Assembly: GCF_013283365.1 (NCBI RefSeq)
Contig: NZ_WBYM01000002.1
Coordinates: forward strand, 1-64,000
From: Marinobacterium sp. xm-d-530
GTDB lineage: Bacteria > Pseudomonadota > Gammaproteobacteria > Pseudomonadales > Balneatricaceae
DNA length: 64,000 nucleotides
Reading direction: 5' to 3'
Part shown: in pieces, positions 8,501 through 16,440 of the stretch
Numbering within the stretch: position 1 is the stretch's first letter
Layout of the letters: each line of letters opens with the position of its first letter
Made by a program: the position numbers and the translations under genes
The notes under the pieces: model-generated
Databases searched by the model: none
What the model was told of the DNA's origin: nothing
Seen by the model: the letters and a program-made list of their open reading frames with translations, nothing else

Positions 8501-8613
8501 ATGTATTAATTGGCGGGGTTATGATGGGGACATTTATAACACTGCTGTTTGTCCCAGCTATGTATGCATTGTGGTTTAAAGTTGAAGCACCAAAATATGA
8601 TGATGCGCTTTAA
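5560..8613 (+). CDS. RND efflux transporter permease (HAE1-like)
   Basis: A 1017-residue proton-driven inner-membrane exporter of the AcrB/MexB superfamily. It has TM1 at about residues 15-33, a large periplasmic porter domain, and TM2-6 (about 345-475) with the paired aspartates of the proton relay in GLLVDDAII. A second periplasmic loop and TM8-12 (about 860-1005) follow. It overlaps the adaptor gene by four bases in an ATGA junction. The divergent TetR gene is the likely regulator. Substrates cannot be predicted; the DD motif argues for a multidrug-type rather than CusA-type metal pump. There is no dedicated TolC gene in the operon. Confidence 0.92.
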   Translation: MSFPNLSALAVRERSITLFFIILSVLAGVFAFFSLGRAEDPAFTVRVMVVSVVWPGAEPEVLQNQVVDRLEKRIQEVEYLSKIETTVRPGRADLQIEFEDFSPSEVVPDLFYQVRKRMQDEAHNLPSGVIGPIVNDDFSDVYFSLIALTAPGMPMRDLSREAETIRDRLQQLPAVQKAMILGDRPERVFIDFDMDRLNNLGVTPEQIFAAIDASNTLIPEGSLDLNGPRAYLRTHSDLSDPDKLADLPLRVGNALIRLSDIAEVSRGYEDPPTYLVRANSEDAILLGVVMNKGENGLAFGESLANFLDKERSNLPLGVSLQVLTNQTDAISQAVDLFQVKFLVAVLVVMAVTVIAIGFRAGLVVGIAIPITIGLTFLIMKMVDINLDRVTLGALIIALGLLVDDAIISIEMMIVKMEEGWDRIRAASHAWNVTAAPMLFGTLVTTAGFVPIGFAQSGVGEYAGNIFWVLAFSLLISWVVAVTFMPYLGVKLLPNYQKHDAASLYQTPIYTKLRAIITYCVRFRKTVILVTVAALVMSAAVMAILVDKQFFPSSDRPEVLVSVYLPQGSSIKTTDATVQKLESALSELPEVKSLSSYIGAGAPRFFISANPEQPDPSFAKIIAIGDDAAGRDRIMAALKQRIANGEFPEARIRVTSLLFGPPVVWPVSFRVVGPDQQILRDIAYKVRDKIASNPHTVIPHLEWDERAPSFHLDMDLERLLLMGLTPNDVSQQLQFQLNGVEVAEVRQDIRSVQVVARSSRDTILLPEQLEIKTQDGKKIPVRQLGKLTIQYEEPVIKRYNREPFLAVHADVEGAQPPDVTKAIWDTMQQIRDDLPAGYRIDIGGSVEQSGKADQSIQKLQPLMLALMLIFIMLQMRSFSGTFMVFFTAPLGLIGAAVALFIFDQPFGFTALLGLIGLGGILMRNTMILTQQVQDNLEEGLAAGKAIIEATVSRARPLILTALAAIFAFIPLTFDLFWGPLAYVLIGGVMMGTFITLLFVPAMYALWFKVEAPKYDDAL

Positions 8614-8914
8614 ACTGCGATTAAAACAGAGATTCAACGAGTCAACAGAATTGAACTTCAGGCTACTACCCCTAGTTGATTCATGAAGAATTAGAAATGA
8701 GGAACAGCTATCGCCTAATCAAAAGTGGAATTCGTAACTTACCAAACTAGATGTATAACGTATCAGCCATAAAATGTGGGAGTCCACCTTTCTCAAAATT
8801 TTGTCATTCAAAGCCTCTTTGATTGAATAAATTGAAGGTCCGGAAAGGGCCAAAACTAGCCATTTATGGTAATCCCGGAAATGGCAGAGAAGGGTCGTTA
8901 ATTGCCAACCAAAC
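8614..8914. other. Intergenic region without recognised gene
   Basis: About 300 AT-rich bases between the convergent RND operon and the small gene at 8915-9163. I see no coding signal. The only structure is a weak inverted repeat, GCCATTT/AAATGGC, at 8859-8885 with a 13-base loop and no T-run. Confidence 0.5.
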
Positions 8915-9163
8915 TTAATGCACTAATAGTGGTGCATGAACACGTGCATATCGTTCTATCGAATTTTGTTGGCTATGCAAAGCTGTTTGATAAGCTAGTA
9001 AGCGCAGTGAGCTTCGTTTAATGGCTCTTAACGAGTAGTTACCCTTATCACTAAGAATAGCGATCTCTTTAGACATGGCTTCTTTAAGATCCTTAGCGTC
9101 CATCATCAGCGTTTCTAGTTCGAAGCTTGCTAAGTAATTTGAATCGTTTTGTGAAAGTTGCAT
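8915..9163 (-). CDS. Small hypothetical protein (82 aa)
   Basis: I do not recognise this family. The predicted product starts MQLSQNDSNYLASFE and is a soluble, mostly helical protein without signal peptide or membrane segment, ending in a basic stretch (LRAIKRSSLRLLAYQT). I chose the ATG at 9163 because AGGGG lies at the right distance upstream on the minus strand. The reading frame extends further upstream but crosses the terminator of the RND operon. A sigma-54-like promoter (9205-9219) sits about 40 bases before the start, so it appears to be a separate transcription unit. Function is unknown. Confidence 0.55.
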   Translation of the reverse strand: MQLSQNDSNYLASFELETLMMDAKDLKEAMSKEIAILSDKGNYSLRAIKRSSLRLLAYQTALHSQQNSIERYARVHAPLLVH

Positions 9164-9204
9164 ACCAATCCCCTTTTTATTGTTGGTGTCATTGCTTGGA
9201 TAAA

Positions 9205-9219
9205 GCAAAAGGTATGCCA
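9205..9219 (-). promoter_or_regulatory. Sigma-54 (RpoN)-type -24/-12 promoter
   Basis: On the minus strand the sequence is TGGCATACCTTTTGC followed by T. The GG and GC doublets are spaced exactly as in the RpoN consensus TGGCAC-N5-TTGC. It points at the small gene starting at 9163 and would give a leader of about 30 bases. Confidence 0.55.
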
Positions 9220-9234
9220 ACTTTTGCAAAAATA

Positions 9235-9260
9235 AAAAACCCGGCAAAAGCCGGGTTTTC
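9235..9260 (-). terminator. Rho-independent terminator of the second RND operon
   Basis: AAACCCGGC-AAAA-GCCGGGTTT stem-loop with flanking A and T runs on both sides, so it can act in either direction. It lies directly downstream of the RND gene (minus strand). Confidence 0.85.
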
Positions 9261-9274
9261 AAATTAAACATCAA

Positions 9275-12200
9275 TTAAGCGTGTTTCTTCCAGTGGTAGT
9301 GGTAGTAGACCACCGGAATAACCACTAGGGTCAGGATAGTTGAGATCATCAAACCGAAGATCAACGATACCGCTAGGCCACCAAAGATTGGATCGTCGAT
9401 GATGAAGAAACCACCCATCATTGCAGCTACTGCCGTTAGTGCAATCGGTAACGAACGAACTGCAGCCGCATTAATCGTCGCTTCTTGGAAGTTCATACCC
9501 TCCCTCACCTGCTGCTGAATAAAGTCCACCAGCAGTATCGAGTTACGGACAATGATACCAGCGAGTGCGATCATGCCGATCATAGAGGGCGCTGTGAACT
9601 GCTGCCCAAGTATCGCGTGGCCCGGCATGATACCGATAATCGTCAATGGAATTGGTGCCATGATGATTAATGGAATACCGTACGAACGGAACTGAGCGAC
9701 AACCAGTAGATAGATCATGATCAGACCGACTGAGTAGGCAATGCCCATATCACGGAAGGTTTCAAACGTGATCTGCCATTCGCCATCCCACTTCAAGCTC
9801 CACTCATACGGGTCTGAGGGTTCTGAGAAGAAGAAACGATCAATTGGGTTGCCGCTTGGTACGACCTCATCCAGCTTCGATTCAATCTCAAATAGACCAT
9901 AAAGCGGGCTGTCAGTAGCACCTGCTACGTCACCCGTAACATAAACAACAGGCAGTAGATCCTTGTGATACACACTCTGTTCTACTTGTGTATCGATACG
10001 CTGAGTGACATCCGCTAAAGAGACCAAGGTACCTTTATTCGAACGAACCTGAATAGACTCAATCTTAGCGATATTGGCTTTATCTTGTTCACCCAGTTGT
10101 AGTGTTAGTGGCACGGGAACACGTGAGTGGTCATCATGCAGGTATCCCAGGCTTTCACCGCGGATCGCACTGTTTAGTGCCGCAACAATGGTCGCATCTG
10201 CTACACCAAAGTGCGCGGCACGAACGCGATCAATCGTGAAGATCTCTTTAGTCTGTTGGGCTTCAATGCTGTCATCGACATCGACTACCCCTTCGGTAGA
10301 CTCAAATTGCGCGCGAACTTGTTTGGCTAGGTCAATTTGACCCTGCTTATCCAGACCATAGATCTCTGCCACTAGAGGTGCCATAACCGGAGGCCCTGGC
10401 GGCATCTCAACGACCTTCACGTTGGCGTTGAATTGCTTAGCCGTGTCGGCAAGCAGAGCGCGTGCTTCAAGTGCTATTTCGTGACTCTTACGATCACGCA
10501 ACGCCTTATCACTTAGGTTGACTTGAATGTCACCCATATGAGGTGCCGAACGTAAGTAGTACTGTCGAACCAAGCCATTAAAGTTAATTGGCGAAGCAGA
10601 ACCCGAGTAGATTTGGAAATCTTTCAGCTCAGGAAGTGCCTGTAGATCATCTGCCAACTCAGTCAAGACACGTTGAGTCTGCTCTAGAGAGGTTCCCTCT
10701 GGCATATCAACAATGACTTGGAATTCACTCTTGTTATCGAACGGTAGCATTTTCAGAATAACCGATTGATTAACCACCAAGTAAACGGAACCACCGATCA
10801 TCGCCAGTATCGAAACCAGTAGAAGGTAACGATTCAATGCTCCTTTTCCTTGACGCAGCATCGGCGTGAGTAGTTTCACGAATAGACCTTTGAAGCGCGC
10901 TTCAGAGTGGCTATTCTCCGCTGAATGAGCTGATTCAACATGACGTCTAAACAGCTTTAAAAAGAGCCAAGGGGTCAAAATGAACGCGACAGCCAATGAG
11001 ATCAACATGCCAGTTGAGGCGTTGATCGGAATGGGCAACATGTATGGCCCCATCAGACCGCTGACAAATGCCATTGGAAGCAGCGCTGCTATAACGGTAA
11101 ACGTAGCCAAAATGGTTGGGCCGCCTACTTCATCGACTGCAAGTGGGATTGCTTCGCGAAGTGATTTGACCCCCATCGACATGTGTCGGTGAATGTTCTC
11201 TACCACCACGATTGCATCGTCGACCAGAATACCGATCGAGAAGATCAACGCAAACAGCGAGACACGGTTGAGTGTAAAGCCCCAAGCCCAAGAGGCAAAG
11301 AGTGTAATAGCCAAGGTTACGATGACCGCGATACCTACTACTATTGCTTCACGAACACCCAGTGCAAACAGCACTAGGACAATGACAGACAACGTAGCGA
11401 AGATCAGTTTTTTGATCAGCGTTTGAGCCTTGTCATCCGCCGTTTCACCATAGTTACGTGTAATGGTTGTATCAATATTATCTGGTACATAGATGCCTTG
11501 AATCGCATCAAATCGTTTGATCAATGCATCCGCGACTTCAACCGCGTTTTCACCCGGTTTCTTTGCCACCGCAATGGTGATTGCAGGGGTCAATGCAGTC
11601 TGATCTGCTGCAGCCTGCCCAGTACCAAAAGAGACGTATTGATTCGGTTGTTCTGGAGCATCGTAGATATTAGCAATGTCGCGAAGGTAAACCGGTGCGC
11701 CATTTCGAACGCTTATCACTAGGTTTTTAACCTCTGAGACATCCTGAAGTAGTTGACCTGCTTGAACTCGAATGGCGCTGTTCGCTTTGACGCGATCACC
11801 AGTATCGGCTGTCACATTAGCGTATTGCAACTTAGCGCGAACATCATCCAAAGTAACCGAGAGTGCCGCCATCTTGACTGGATCGAAGTCGATCTGAATG
11901 GCACGGTTAGCGCCGCCAATCACAGTGATATCGCGGGTTCCTTCAACTCGCTGAAGCTCAGACTGAATCGTATGAGCGACGTTCAATAGATCGGCACTGC
12001 TAACTGATTCATCACGACTCCATAAGGTCGCAGCTAGAACTGGTACATCATCAATGCCCTTAGGTTTGATGACCGGTTCACCAATACCCATATTCGGCGG
12101 GAAGATATCTCTGTTCGAGTAGAAGGCGTTATAGAGACGGACAATCGCATCGGTTCTTGGCTCGCCGACCTCAAAACGAACCGTCAACAGCGCCATGCCT

Positions 12201-12490
12201 GGGCTGGAAACAGAGTAGATGTTTTTGACGCCACTGATCTCTGACACCACCTGCTCTGCAGATGTGGTGATAAGCGACTCTACTTCAGCAACACTTGCGC
12301 CTGGAAAAGGAATCATCACGTTGGCAAAGGTGACGTTGATCTGTGGTTCCTCCTCACGCGGTGTCACCAGCGCGGCAAAAAGACCTAGCAGAAGACCCAC
12401 GATCGCCAGTAGCGGGGTAATTTCAGTCGTTAAAAAACTCTTGGCAATTCGTCCCGATATGCCCAGTGTTTGAGTGTCATTACTCTGCAC
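9275..12490 (-). CDS. RND efflux transporter permease (second system)
   Basis: A 1071-residue AcrB/MexB-superfamily exporter. Features are TM1 after a cytoplasmic start (LLAIVGLLLGLFAAL), two large periplasmic loops, the TM4 motif GILVDDAIVVVE with paired aspartates, and a C-terminal TM bundle (about 950-1060). I set the start at GTG 12490: AAGGAGG lies six bases upstream and it overlaps the adaptor stop by 11 bases. The longer frame from 12532 would run deep into the adaptor gene. The family resembles the long RND permeases common in marine gammaproteobacteria. It is only distantly similar to the pump at 5560, so this is not a recent duplication. Substrate is unknown. Confidence 0.9.
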   Translation of the reverse strand: MQSNDTQTLGISGRIAKSFLTTEITPLLAIVGLLLGLFAALVTPREEEPQINVTFANVMIPFPGASVAEVESLITTSAEQVVSEISGVKNIYSVSSPGMALLTVRFEVGEPRTDAIVRLYNAFYSNRDIFPPNMGIGEPVIKPKGIDDVPVLAATLWSRDESVSSADLLNVAHTIQSELQRVEGTRDITVIGGANRAIQIDFDPVKMAALSVTLDDVRAKLQYANVTADTGDRVKANSAIRVQAGQLLQDVSEVKNLVISVRNGAPVYLRDIANIYDAPEQPNQYVSFGTGQAAADQTALTPAITIAVAKKPGENAVEVADALIKRFDAIQGIYVPDNIDTTITRNYGETADDKAQTLIKKLIFATLSVIVLVLFALGVREAIVVGIAVIVTLAITLFASWAWGFTLNRVSLFALIFSIGILVDDAIVVVENIHRHMSMGVKSLREAIPLAVDEVGGPTILATFTVIAALLPMAFVSGLMGPYMLPIPINASTGMLISLAVAFILTPWLFLKLFRRHVESAHSAENSHSEARFKGLFVKLLTPMLRQGKGALNRYLLLVSILAMIGGSVYLVVNQSVILKMLPFDNKSEFQVIVDMPEGTSLEQTQRVLTELADDLQALPELKDFQIYSGSASPINFNGLVRQYYLRSAPHMGDIQVNLSDKALRDRKSHEIALEARALLADTAKQFNANVKVVEMPPGPPVMAPLVAEIYGLDKQGQIDLAKQVRAQFESTEGVVDVDDSIEAQQTKEIFTIDRVRAAHFGVADATIVAALNSAIRGESLGYLHDDHSRVPVPLTLQLGEQDKANIAKIESIQVRSNKGTLVSLADVTQRIDTQVEQSVYHKDLLPVVYVTGDVAGATDSPLYGLFEIESKLDEVVPSGNPIDRFFFSEPSDPYEWSLKWDGEWQITFETFRDMGIAYSVGLIMIYLLVVAQFRSYGIPLIIMAPIPLTIIGIMPGHAILGQQFTAPSMIGMIALAGIIVRNSILLVDFIQQQVREGMNFQEATINAAAVRSLPIALTAVAAMMGGFFIIDDPIFGGLAVSLIFGLMISTILTLVVIPVVYYHYHWKKHA

Positions 12491-13535
12491 GATTCGCCTC
12501 CTTATAAATTGAGGCCGCTTTAATAGGATCAAGTGCTACGGTTTCGCCCTCTGCGAGACCAGAGATAATTTCTACCTGTTCACCAGCAGTTTGACCGGTT
12601 CTGATGTATCTAAATTGGAGAGCTGAATCGCCTGAAGCCACATAAACACCTTCCACTTCACCACGAGTCGCTATAGATGACTTAGGCAGAGTCAGCACAG
12701 GCTCTTCATCAATGGTAAATTGAACACGTGCTAACTCACCTGGAAGCGGCATTTGAGCAGGGTCACCCGCTGGTAACGTTAGAAGCAGTGTAAAGGTATG
12801 ACTTAGTGGATCGGCTGTCGGAATTAAGCGTTGATCGACAGGTTCTACAACCTGATCACCCAACACAACATTAACAAACTGACTCTGTTTGGCATCGACC
12901 AGGTTGGCTTGCGGGATTTGAACTCGAACACGTAATCTATCCAGTGCAATCCCCTCTATCAATGGTGTACCTGGTTGTACCGTCTCCCCTTCAGAAACTA
13001 GCTTGTTAACCACTACACCTGAATAGGGCGCGATTACCTCAGTGTAATCAAAACGAGCACGGGCATTAGAAACCTGAGCTTTTGCTGCATCGAGTCTTGC
13101 TTTGGCTGCATCACGTTGTTGGCGAGCGCTGTCTACAGGCGCGATCGCGACCAATTTGCGCTCAAACAGTGCGGTTAAACGATCCAATTGACGAGTAGCT
13201 TCATCAAAAGCGGTTTGTGCTTCATTGAGAGAAGCTCTTGCAGCATCCAGCCCTGCGCGCTGTTCACTCTGTGTTAGGCGAGCTATCACACTGCCCTGCT
13301 CAACAAAATCGCCATAATCAAAAGGTAATTCTAGAATTCGACCAGAAGTTTGTGCGGCAACAATAGCTCGATTAACCGCTTCCACAGTCCCGTCGAATTC
13401 GACCTTGATCGGTTGCTGAATAATTTTGGTCTCAGTAAACGCTAGCTCTTGGGCTGAAGCCAGTTGCGTTAGTGAAATGGTTGTCACTAGGGTGCACGCG
13501 GTCACTGCTAGGTTAACGGCCTTTCTGATCTGCAT
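12480..13535 (-). CDS. RND efflux periplasmic adaptor (second system)
   Basis: A 351-residue membrane fusion protein. A Sec signal peptide ends near AQELAF (about residue 29). A barrel-sandwich motif (SGRILELPFDYGDFVEQGSV), a helical hairpin (about 95-165) and the return lipoyl half (APYSGVVVNKLVSEGETV) follow. Unlike the adaptor at 4505 it has no lipobox cysteine. ATG 13535 is preferred over the GTG three codons earlier because GAG lies upstream of it. It is the first gene of a two-gene operon with the RND permease and has no adjacent regulator or outer-membrane gene. Confidence 0.88.
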   Translation of the reverse strand: MQIRKAVNLAVTACTLVTTISLTQLASAQELAFTETKIIQQPIKVEFDGTVEAVNRAIVAAQTSGRILELPFDYGDFVEQGSVIARLTQSEQRAGLDAARASLNEAQTAFDEATRQLDRLTALFERKLVAIAPVDSARQQRDAAKARLDAAKAQVSNARARFDYTEVIAPYSGVVVNKLVSEGETVQPGTPLIEGIALDRLRVRVQIPQANLVDAKQSQFVNVVLGDQVVEPVDQRLIPTADPLSHTFTLLLTLPAGDPAQMPLPGELARVQFTIDEEPVLTLPKSSIATRGEVEGVYVASGDSALQFRYIRTGQTAGEQVEIISGLAEGETVALDPIKAASIYKEANRAE

Positions 13536-13677
13536 ATCAAACACTCTATTCGTTTATAAGGGTTAAGTTCCGGTAATAATATATTAGGCAAAACTAATAT
13601 AAAAGATTTTTTAATATTTTCTGTACTTTCTGAATGCCCTGCTACACTGAATGAAATTCAATCTATTAACAGAGATT

Positions 13678-14658
13678 ATGAAAGTACTGATTGCCGACGA
13701 CGATAAAGTCTTAAGAATGCTGATGGAGCGCCAACTTGAGGGTTGGGGCTTTGACGTAATGACCGCGCAGGATGGTGAAGAGGCATTTGAAATTCTGACA
13801 ACAGAAGCAGAACCTCCACGTATGCTCGTTCTTGATTGGGAGATGCCCAATCTGGATGGCATAGAGCTTTGTCGTAAAATCAGAGCGCTTGAGAGTAATG
13901 ACCCACCCTACATTGTGTTGGTCACTGCACACTCCGATCAAGAGCACTTGGCAACTGCACTGCAAGCCGGAGCTAACGACTACATCAGCAAACCTACTAA
14001 ACCCGTTGAGTTGCGCGCACGACTGGGCGTTGGTTTACGAACTTTAGAGCTGCAAAATCGACTCAATATTGCCAATGAGATGCTCGCCTACAAGGCAGAG
14101 CATGATGAGCTGACCGGTTTGCAAAATCGCGCCTCTCTGATCGAGCATCTTGATAATGAAATTGAACGAACTAAACGAACCGGTGAGCCATTAGCACTGG
14201 CCATTTGCGATATCGACTTTTTTAAACGGGTAAACGATACCTATGGACACCCCGTTGGCGACAGAGTGCTTAAAGAGTTTGCTGATCGAATGAAAGAGAC
14301 ATTTAGACCCTATGATCTAGTGTCACGATACGGCGGTGAAGAGTTTGTTGTCTGCTGTACGGCGCTTGAATCAGATCCTAAAGCGATTTTCGAGCGATTC
14401 AGAGAGGTGATTGAATCAACGACCTTCTTAGAGAGCGATCTTTCTTTAGGAGTAACCGTCAGTGTCGGAATTGCGACCTTTGATGGCATCAGCACAATGA
14501 CAACAAAAGAGATCATGCTGGGGCTGATCAGCGATAGTGACAAAGCACTTTACGCAGCCAAACACTCAGGCCGAAATCAGGTCGTGATGTATGATTCTGT
14601 AATACACTCTGACTCTGAAAAATCTGAAGAAGCCCTTACCGATGGCCAGATTTGCTAA
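13678..14658 (+). CDS. Response regulator with diguanylate cyclase output (REC-GGDEF)
   Basis: A 326-residue cytoplasmic two-domain protein. The receiver domain (about residues 1-120) has the acidic pocket ADDD and phospho-acceptor Asp in VLDWEMP. The GGDEF domain (about 160-315) has the active-site motif RYGGEEF and an intact inhibitory I-site RPYD just before it. It should make c-di-GMP when phosphorylated, with product feedback. I took ATG 13678 (MKVLIADDD) because the receiver begins there; a start nine codons upstream is possible. No partner kinase is adjacent. Its 3' end overlaps the convergent hlyU-like gene by 23 bases. Confidence 0.92.
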   Translation: MKVLIADDDKVLRMLMERQLEGWGFDVMTAQDGEEAFEILTTEAEPPRMLVLDWEMPNLDGIELCRKIRALESNDPPYIVLVTAHSDQEHLATALQAGANDYISKPTKPVELRARLGVGLRTLELQNRLNIANEMLAYKAEHDELTGLQNRASLIEHLDNEIERTKRTGEPLALAICDIDFFKRVNDTYGHPVGDRVLKEFADRMKETFRPYDLVSRYGGEEFVVCCTALESDPKAIFERFREVIESTTFLESDLSLGVTVSVGIATFDGISTMTTKEIMLGLISDSDKALYAAKHSGRNQVVMYDSVIHSDSEKSEEALTDGQIC

Positions 14659-14929
14659 ACAGTGCATCCCCCATCTGATCAATCGTCATTTTTGCTTTGT
14701 TCATGGTGACCTCTACACAGATCTCTTTTGATGCCATGCTGTCAGCACGAATAAACGGCTGTTCCAACCATTGGCCATCAATCTCCTTGGAGATCATGCC
14801 ACCCACACCATAGCCGCCATCCACTTTTCTCGGTTTGACTGAAACCTTGAACCCTTTGTATTCAAACTCCGAAGCCACCGGCTCTTCAACAGGGTCTGAA
14901 CGGAGAAGTTTTTTTATAAACTCAATCAC
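14636..14929 (-). CDS. hlyU: HlyU-family protein
   Basis: A 97-residue protein matching the short HlyU family (EYKGFKVSVKPR, GGMISKE, FIRADSMASKE, DQMGDALF). Vibrio HlyU activates haemolysin transcription, but most homologues outside vibrios are uncharacterised and this family name does not prove a virulence role. Its ATG overlaps the murI stop by four bases (ATGA), so it is translated from the murI message. The far end overlaps the converging GGDEF gene. Confidence 0.75.
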   Translation of the reverse strand: MIEFIKKLLRSDPVEEPVASEFEYKGFKVSVKPRKVDGGYGVGGMISKEIDGQWLEQPFIRADSMASKEICVEVTMNKAKMTIDQMGDALFSKSGHR

Positions 14930-15738
14930 TTGGATACCTCTACAGGGGTGACGACCCCCTCAAATTGGATTAAACGTTTAGATAACTCAGAGAGAGCCTC
15001 TCTGTCTCGTCCTGTGGTCAGTATCTCTAATTTACCCGCTTGATTGGAGAGAGAGAGTAATTTCTGTTCAGTTAAACGACGTTTAACTTCGAGCGCGATC
15101 GATTCCGATGTGTCGATCACCTTAACTGGATGACTGAACAACTCGCTGATCTCTTTCTCAACAAATCCATAATGCGTACATCCAAGCGCTAAGGTATCAA
15201 TATCGGCTGCTTCAAACTGATCAATATAAGTGGTTAGTAGTGTGCTGAGTTGTTGATTGGTGGTGTTTGGGTTTTCAATTAATTCGACCAATCCAGGGCA
15301 GCCAAGTGCTGTAATCGACTCTGCTTGCTGTTTAAGCTGGGAGACCAATCGTTGGAACTTCTGACTCTCTACCGTGTATTGAGTTGCCAGAACGCCAACG
15401 CGTTTTGACTGACTCATCTTAATGGCAGGCTTTAGTCCGGGTTCAACACCAATGATCGGTAAGGAGAATAGCTCTCTGCACTCGTGAACAGCAGCAGCGG
15501 TTGCTGTATTACACGCGATCACAATCGCCTTGGCGCCCTTCTCAATGAGGTAAGAGACGATCTGAACCACCCTCTCACGGATCACTGCATCGCTCTTATC
15601 ACCATAGGGTGCATAGCCACTGTCAGCGATATACAGGTAGGACTCATTGGGTAGGTTGTTAAGGCAAGCGGATAAGATACTTAACCCGCCCACTCCTGAA
15701 TCAAAGACTCCAATCGGAGCGTGTTCATATGGATTCAT
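14926..15738 (-). CDS. murI: Glutamate racemase
   Basis: A 270-residue cofactor-independent racemase that makes D-glutamate for peptidoglycan. Both catalytic cysteines are visible, in IACNTAT (about 74) and LGCTHY (about 185). The N-terminal substrate loop GVFDSGVGGLS is intact. Length is standard. It is the first gene of a two-gene unit with the hlyU-like gene and is divergent from the phasin gene; the roughly 190-bp gap holds the phasin promoter. Confidence 0.97.
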   Translation of the reverse strand: MNPYEHAPIGVFDSGVGGLSILSACLNNLPNESYLYIADSGYAPYGDKSDAVIRERVVQIVSYLIEKGAKAIVIACNTATAAAVHECRELFSLPIIGVEPGLKPAIKMSQSKRVGVLATQYTVESQKFQRLVSQLKQQAESITALGCPGLVELIENPNTTNQQLSTLLTTYIDQFEAADIDTLALGCTHYGFVEKEISELFSHPVKVIDTSESIALEVKRRLTEQKLLSLSNQAGKLEILTTGRDREALSELSKRLIQFEGVVTPVEVSK

Positions 15739-15811
15739 TAATCGTCAAATACAGATCTAAAGTTACGAATAAGTTTAACGCAGAATGATATGAGATGGTC
15801 AGAATAATTAT

Positions 15812-15830
15812 TTTTGTGCAATGCACAAAA
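15812..15830. promoter_or_regulatory. Perfect palindrome upstream of phasin promoter (operator 1)
   Basis: TTTTGTGCA-A-TGCACAAAA is a perfect 9-1-9 palindrome just upstream of the -35 box. Its TGCA-N-TGCA core recurs in a second palindrome downstream of the -10 box. TGCA-rich operators are typical of PhaR-type repressors of phasin genes; that assignment is an inference. Confidence 0.65.
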
Positions 15831-15835
15831 AAGTG

Positions 15836-15864
15836 TTGATTGTTTTTTAGTCAATGTCTAATAT
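15836..15864 (+). promoter_or_regulatory. Sigma-70 promoter of the phasin gene
   Basis: TTGATT (15836-15841), a 17-bp spacer and TAATAT (15859-15864). The predicted start near 15871 gives a leader of about 57 bases. It is framed by the two palindromes at 15812-15830 and 15874-15888. Confidence 0.75.
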
Positions 15865-15873
15865 GGCGTCAAA

Positions 15874-15888
15874 TGTTGCAGTGCAACA
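15874..15888. promoter_or_regulatory. Perfect palindrome at the phasin transcription start (operator 2)
   Basis: TGTTGCA-G-TGCAACA is a perfect 7-1-7 palindrome over the expected transcription start. It shares the TGCA-N-TGCA core with operator 1. A dimer bound here would block the promoter. Confidence 0.65.
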
Positions 15889-15927
15889 AACTTTTTAGAT
15901 AGAAACTTAAAGACCTCGGAGGTCACC

Positions 15928-16425
15928 ATGTACAACGAAATGATGAACCAGTTCAAAGCACAGATGGCTCCTTTCACTAAAGCAGCTGAAATCAACAAAC
16001 AAACTGCTGAAAAACTATTCGGCATGCAGCAAACTGTTGCTACAGAGATGCTAAACCGTGGTCTTGAGCATGTTAAAGCATTGACTGAATCAAAAGAGCC
16101 AAAAGCTGCTCTAGAACTTCAGGTTGCTTTCTTTAAAGAGATGGAAGCAAAACTAAACACTGTTGCTGAAGAAGAGATCTCTGCTCTAATGGCTGCAAAA
16201 GCTGAACTGACTGAAATCTTCGAAAAGTCTACTCAAGAGATGACAGAAGAAGCGATGGCTCAGTTCTCTAAGTTCGACCTAGCGAAATTCGATCTAGCAC
16301 AGTTCGACCTTTCTAAATTCGACATGAAAAACTTTGATCTTTCAAACTTCATGCCTTCAGTTGAAGCGGCTAAACCAGCTGCAAAAACAACTCGTAAAGC
16401 GGCTGCTCCAAAAGCAACTGCTTAA
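15928..16425 (+). CDS. Phasin-family granule-associated protein with FDLxx repeats
   Basis: A 165-residue amphipathic helical protein of the phasin type. Phasins coat polyhydroxyalkanoate granules. Residues 1-110 are the phasin-like helical region (PFTKAAEINKQTAEKLFGMQQTV). Residues 116-141 are five tandem pentapeptides, FDLAK-FDLAQ-FDLSK-FDMKN-FDLSN, plus a final F. An Ala/Lys/Pro-rich tail (AAKPAAKTTRKAAAPKA) resembles the histone-like tail of PhaF proteins and might bind DNA. A strong GGAGGT ribosome site, a near-consensus promoter and a good terminator suggest high expression. No PHA synthase gene is present in the window. Confidence 0.82.
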   Translation: MYNEMMNQFKAQMAPFTKAAEINKQTAEKLFGMQQTVATEMLNRGLEHVKALTESKEPKAALELQVAFFKEMEAKLNTVAEEEISALMAAKAELTEIFEKSTQEMTEEAMAQFSKFDLAKFDLAQFDLSKFDMKNFDLSNFMPSVEAAKPAAKTTRKAAAPKATA

Positions 16426-16440
16426 TCGATCAGTCGATAC

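Noticed and set aside
11423-11722. Open frame on + within the second RND gene
   Set aside because: Antisense shadow; the RND frame is unbroken and clearly real.
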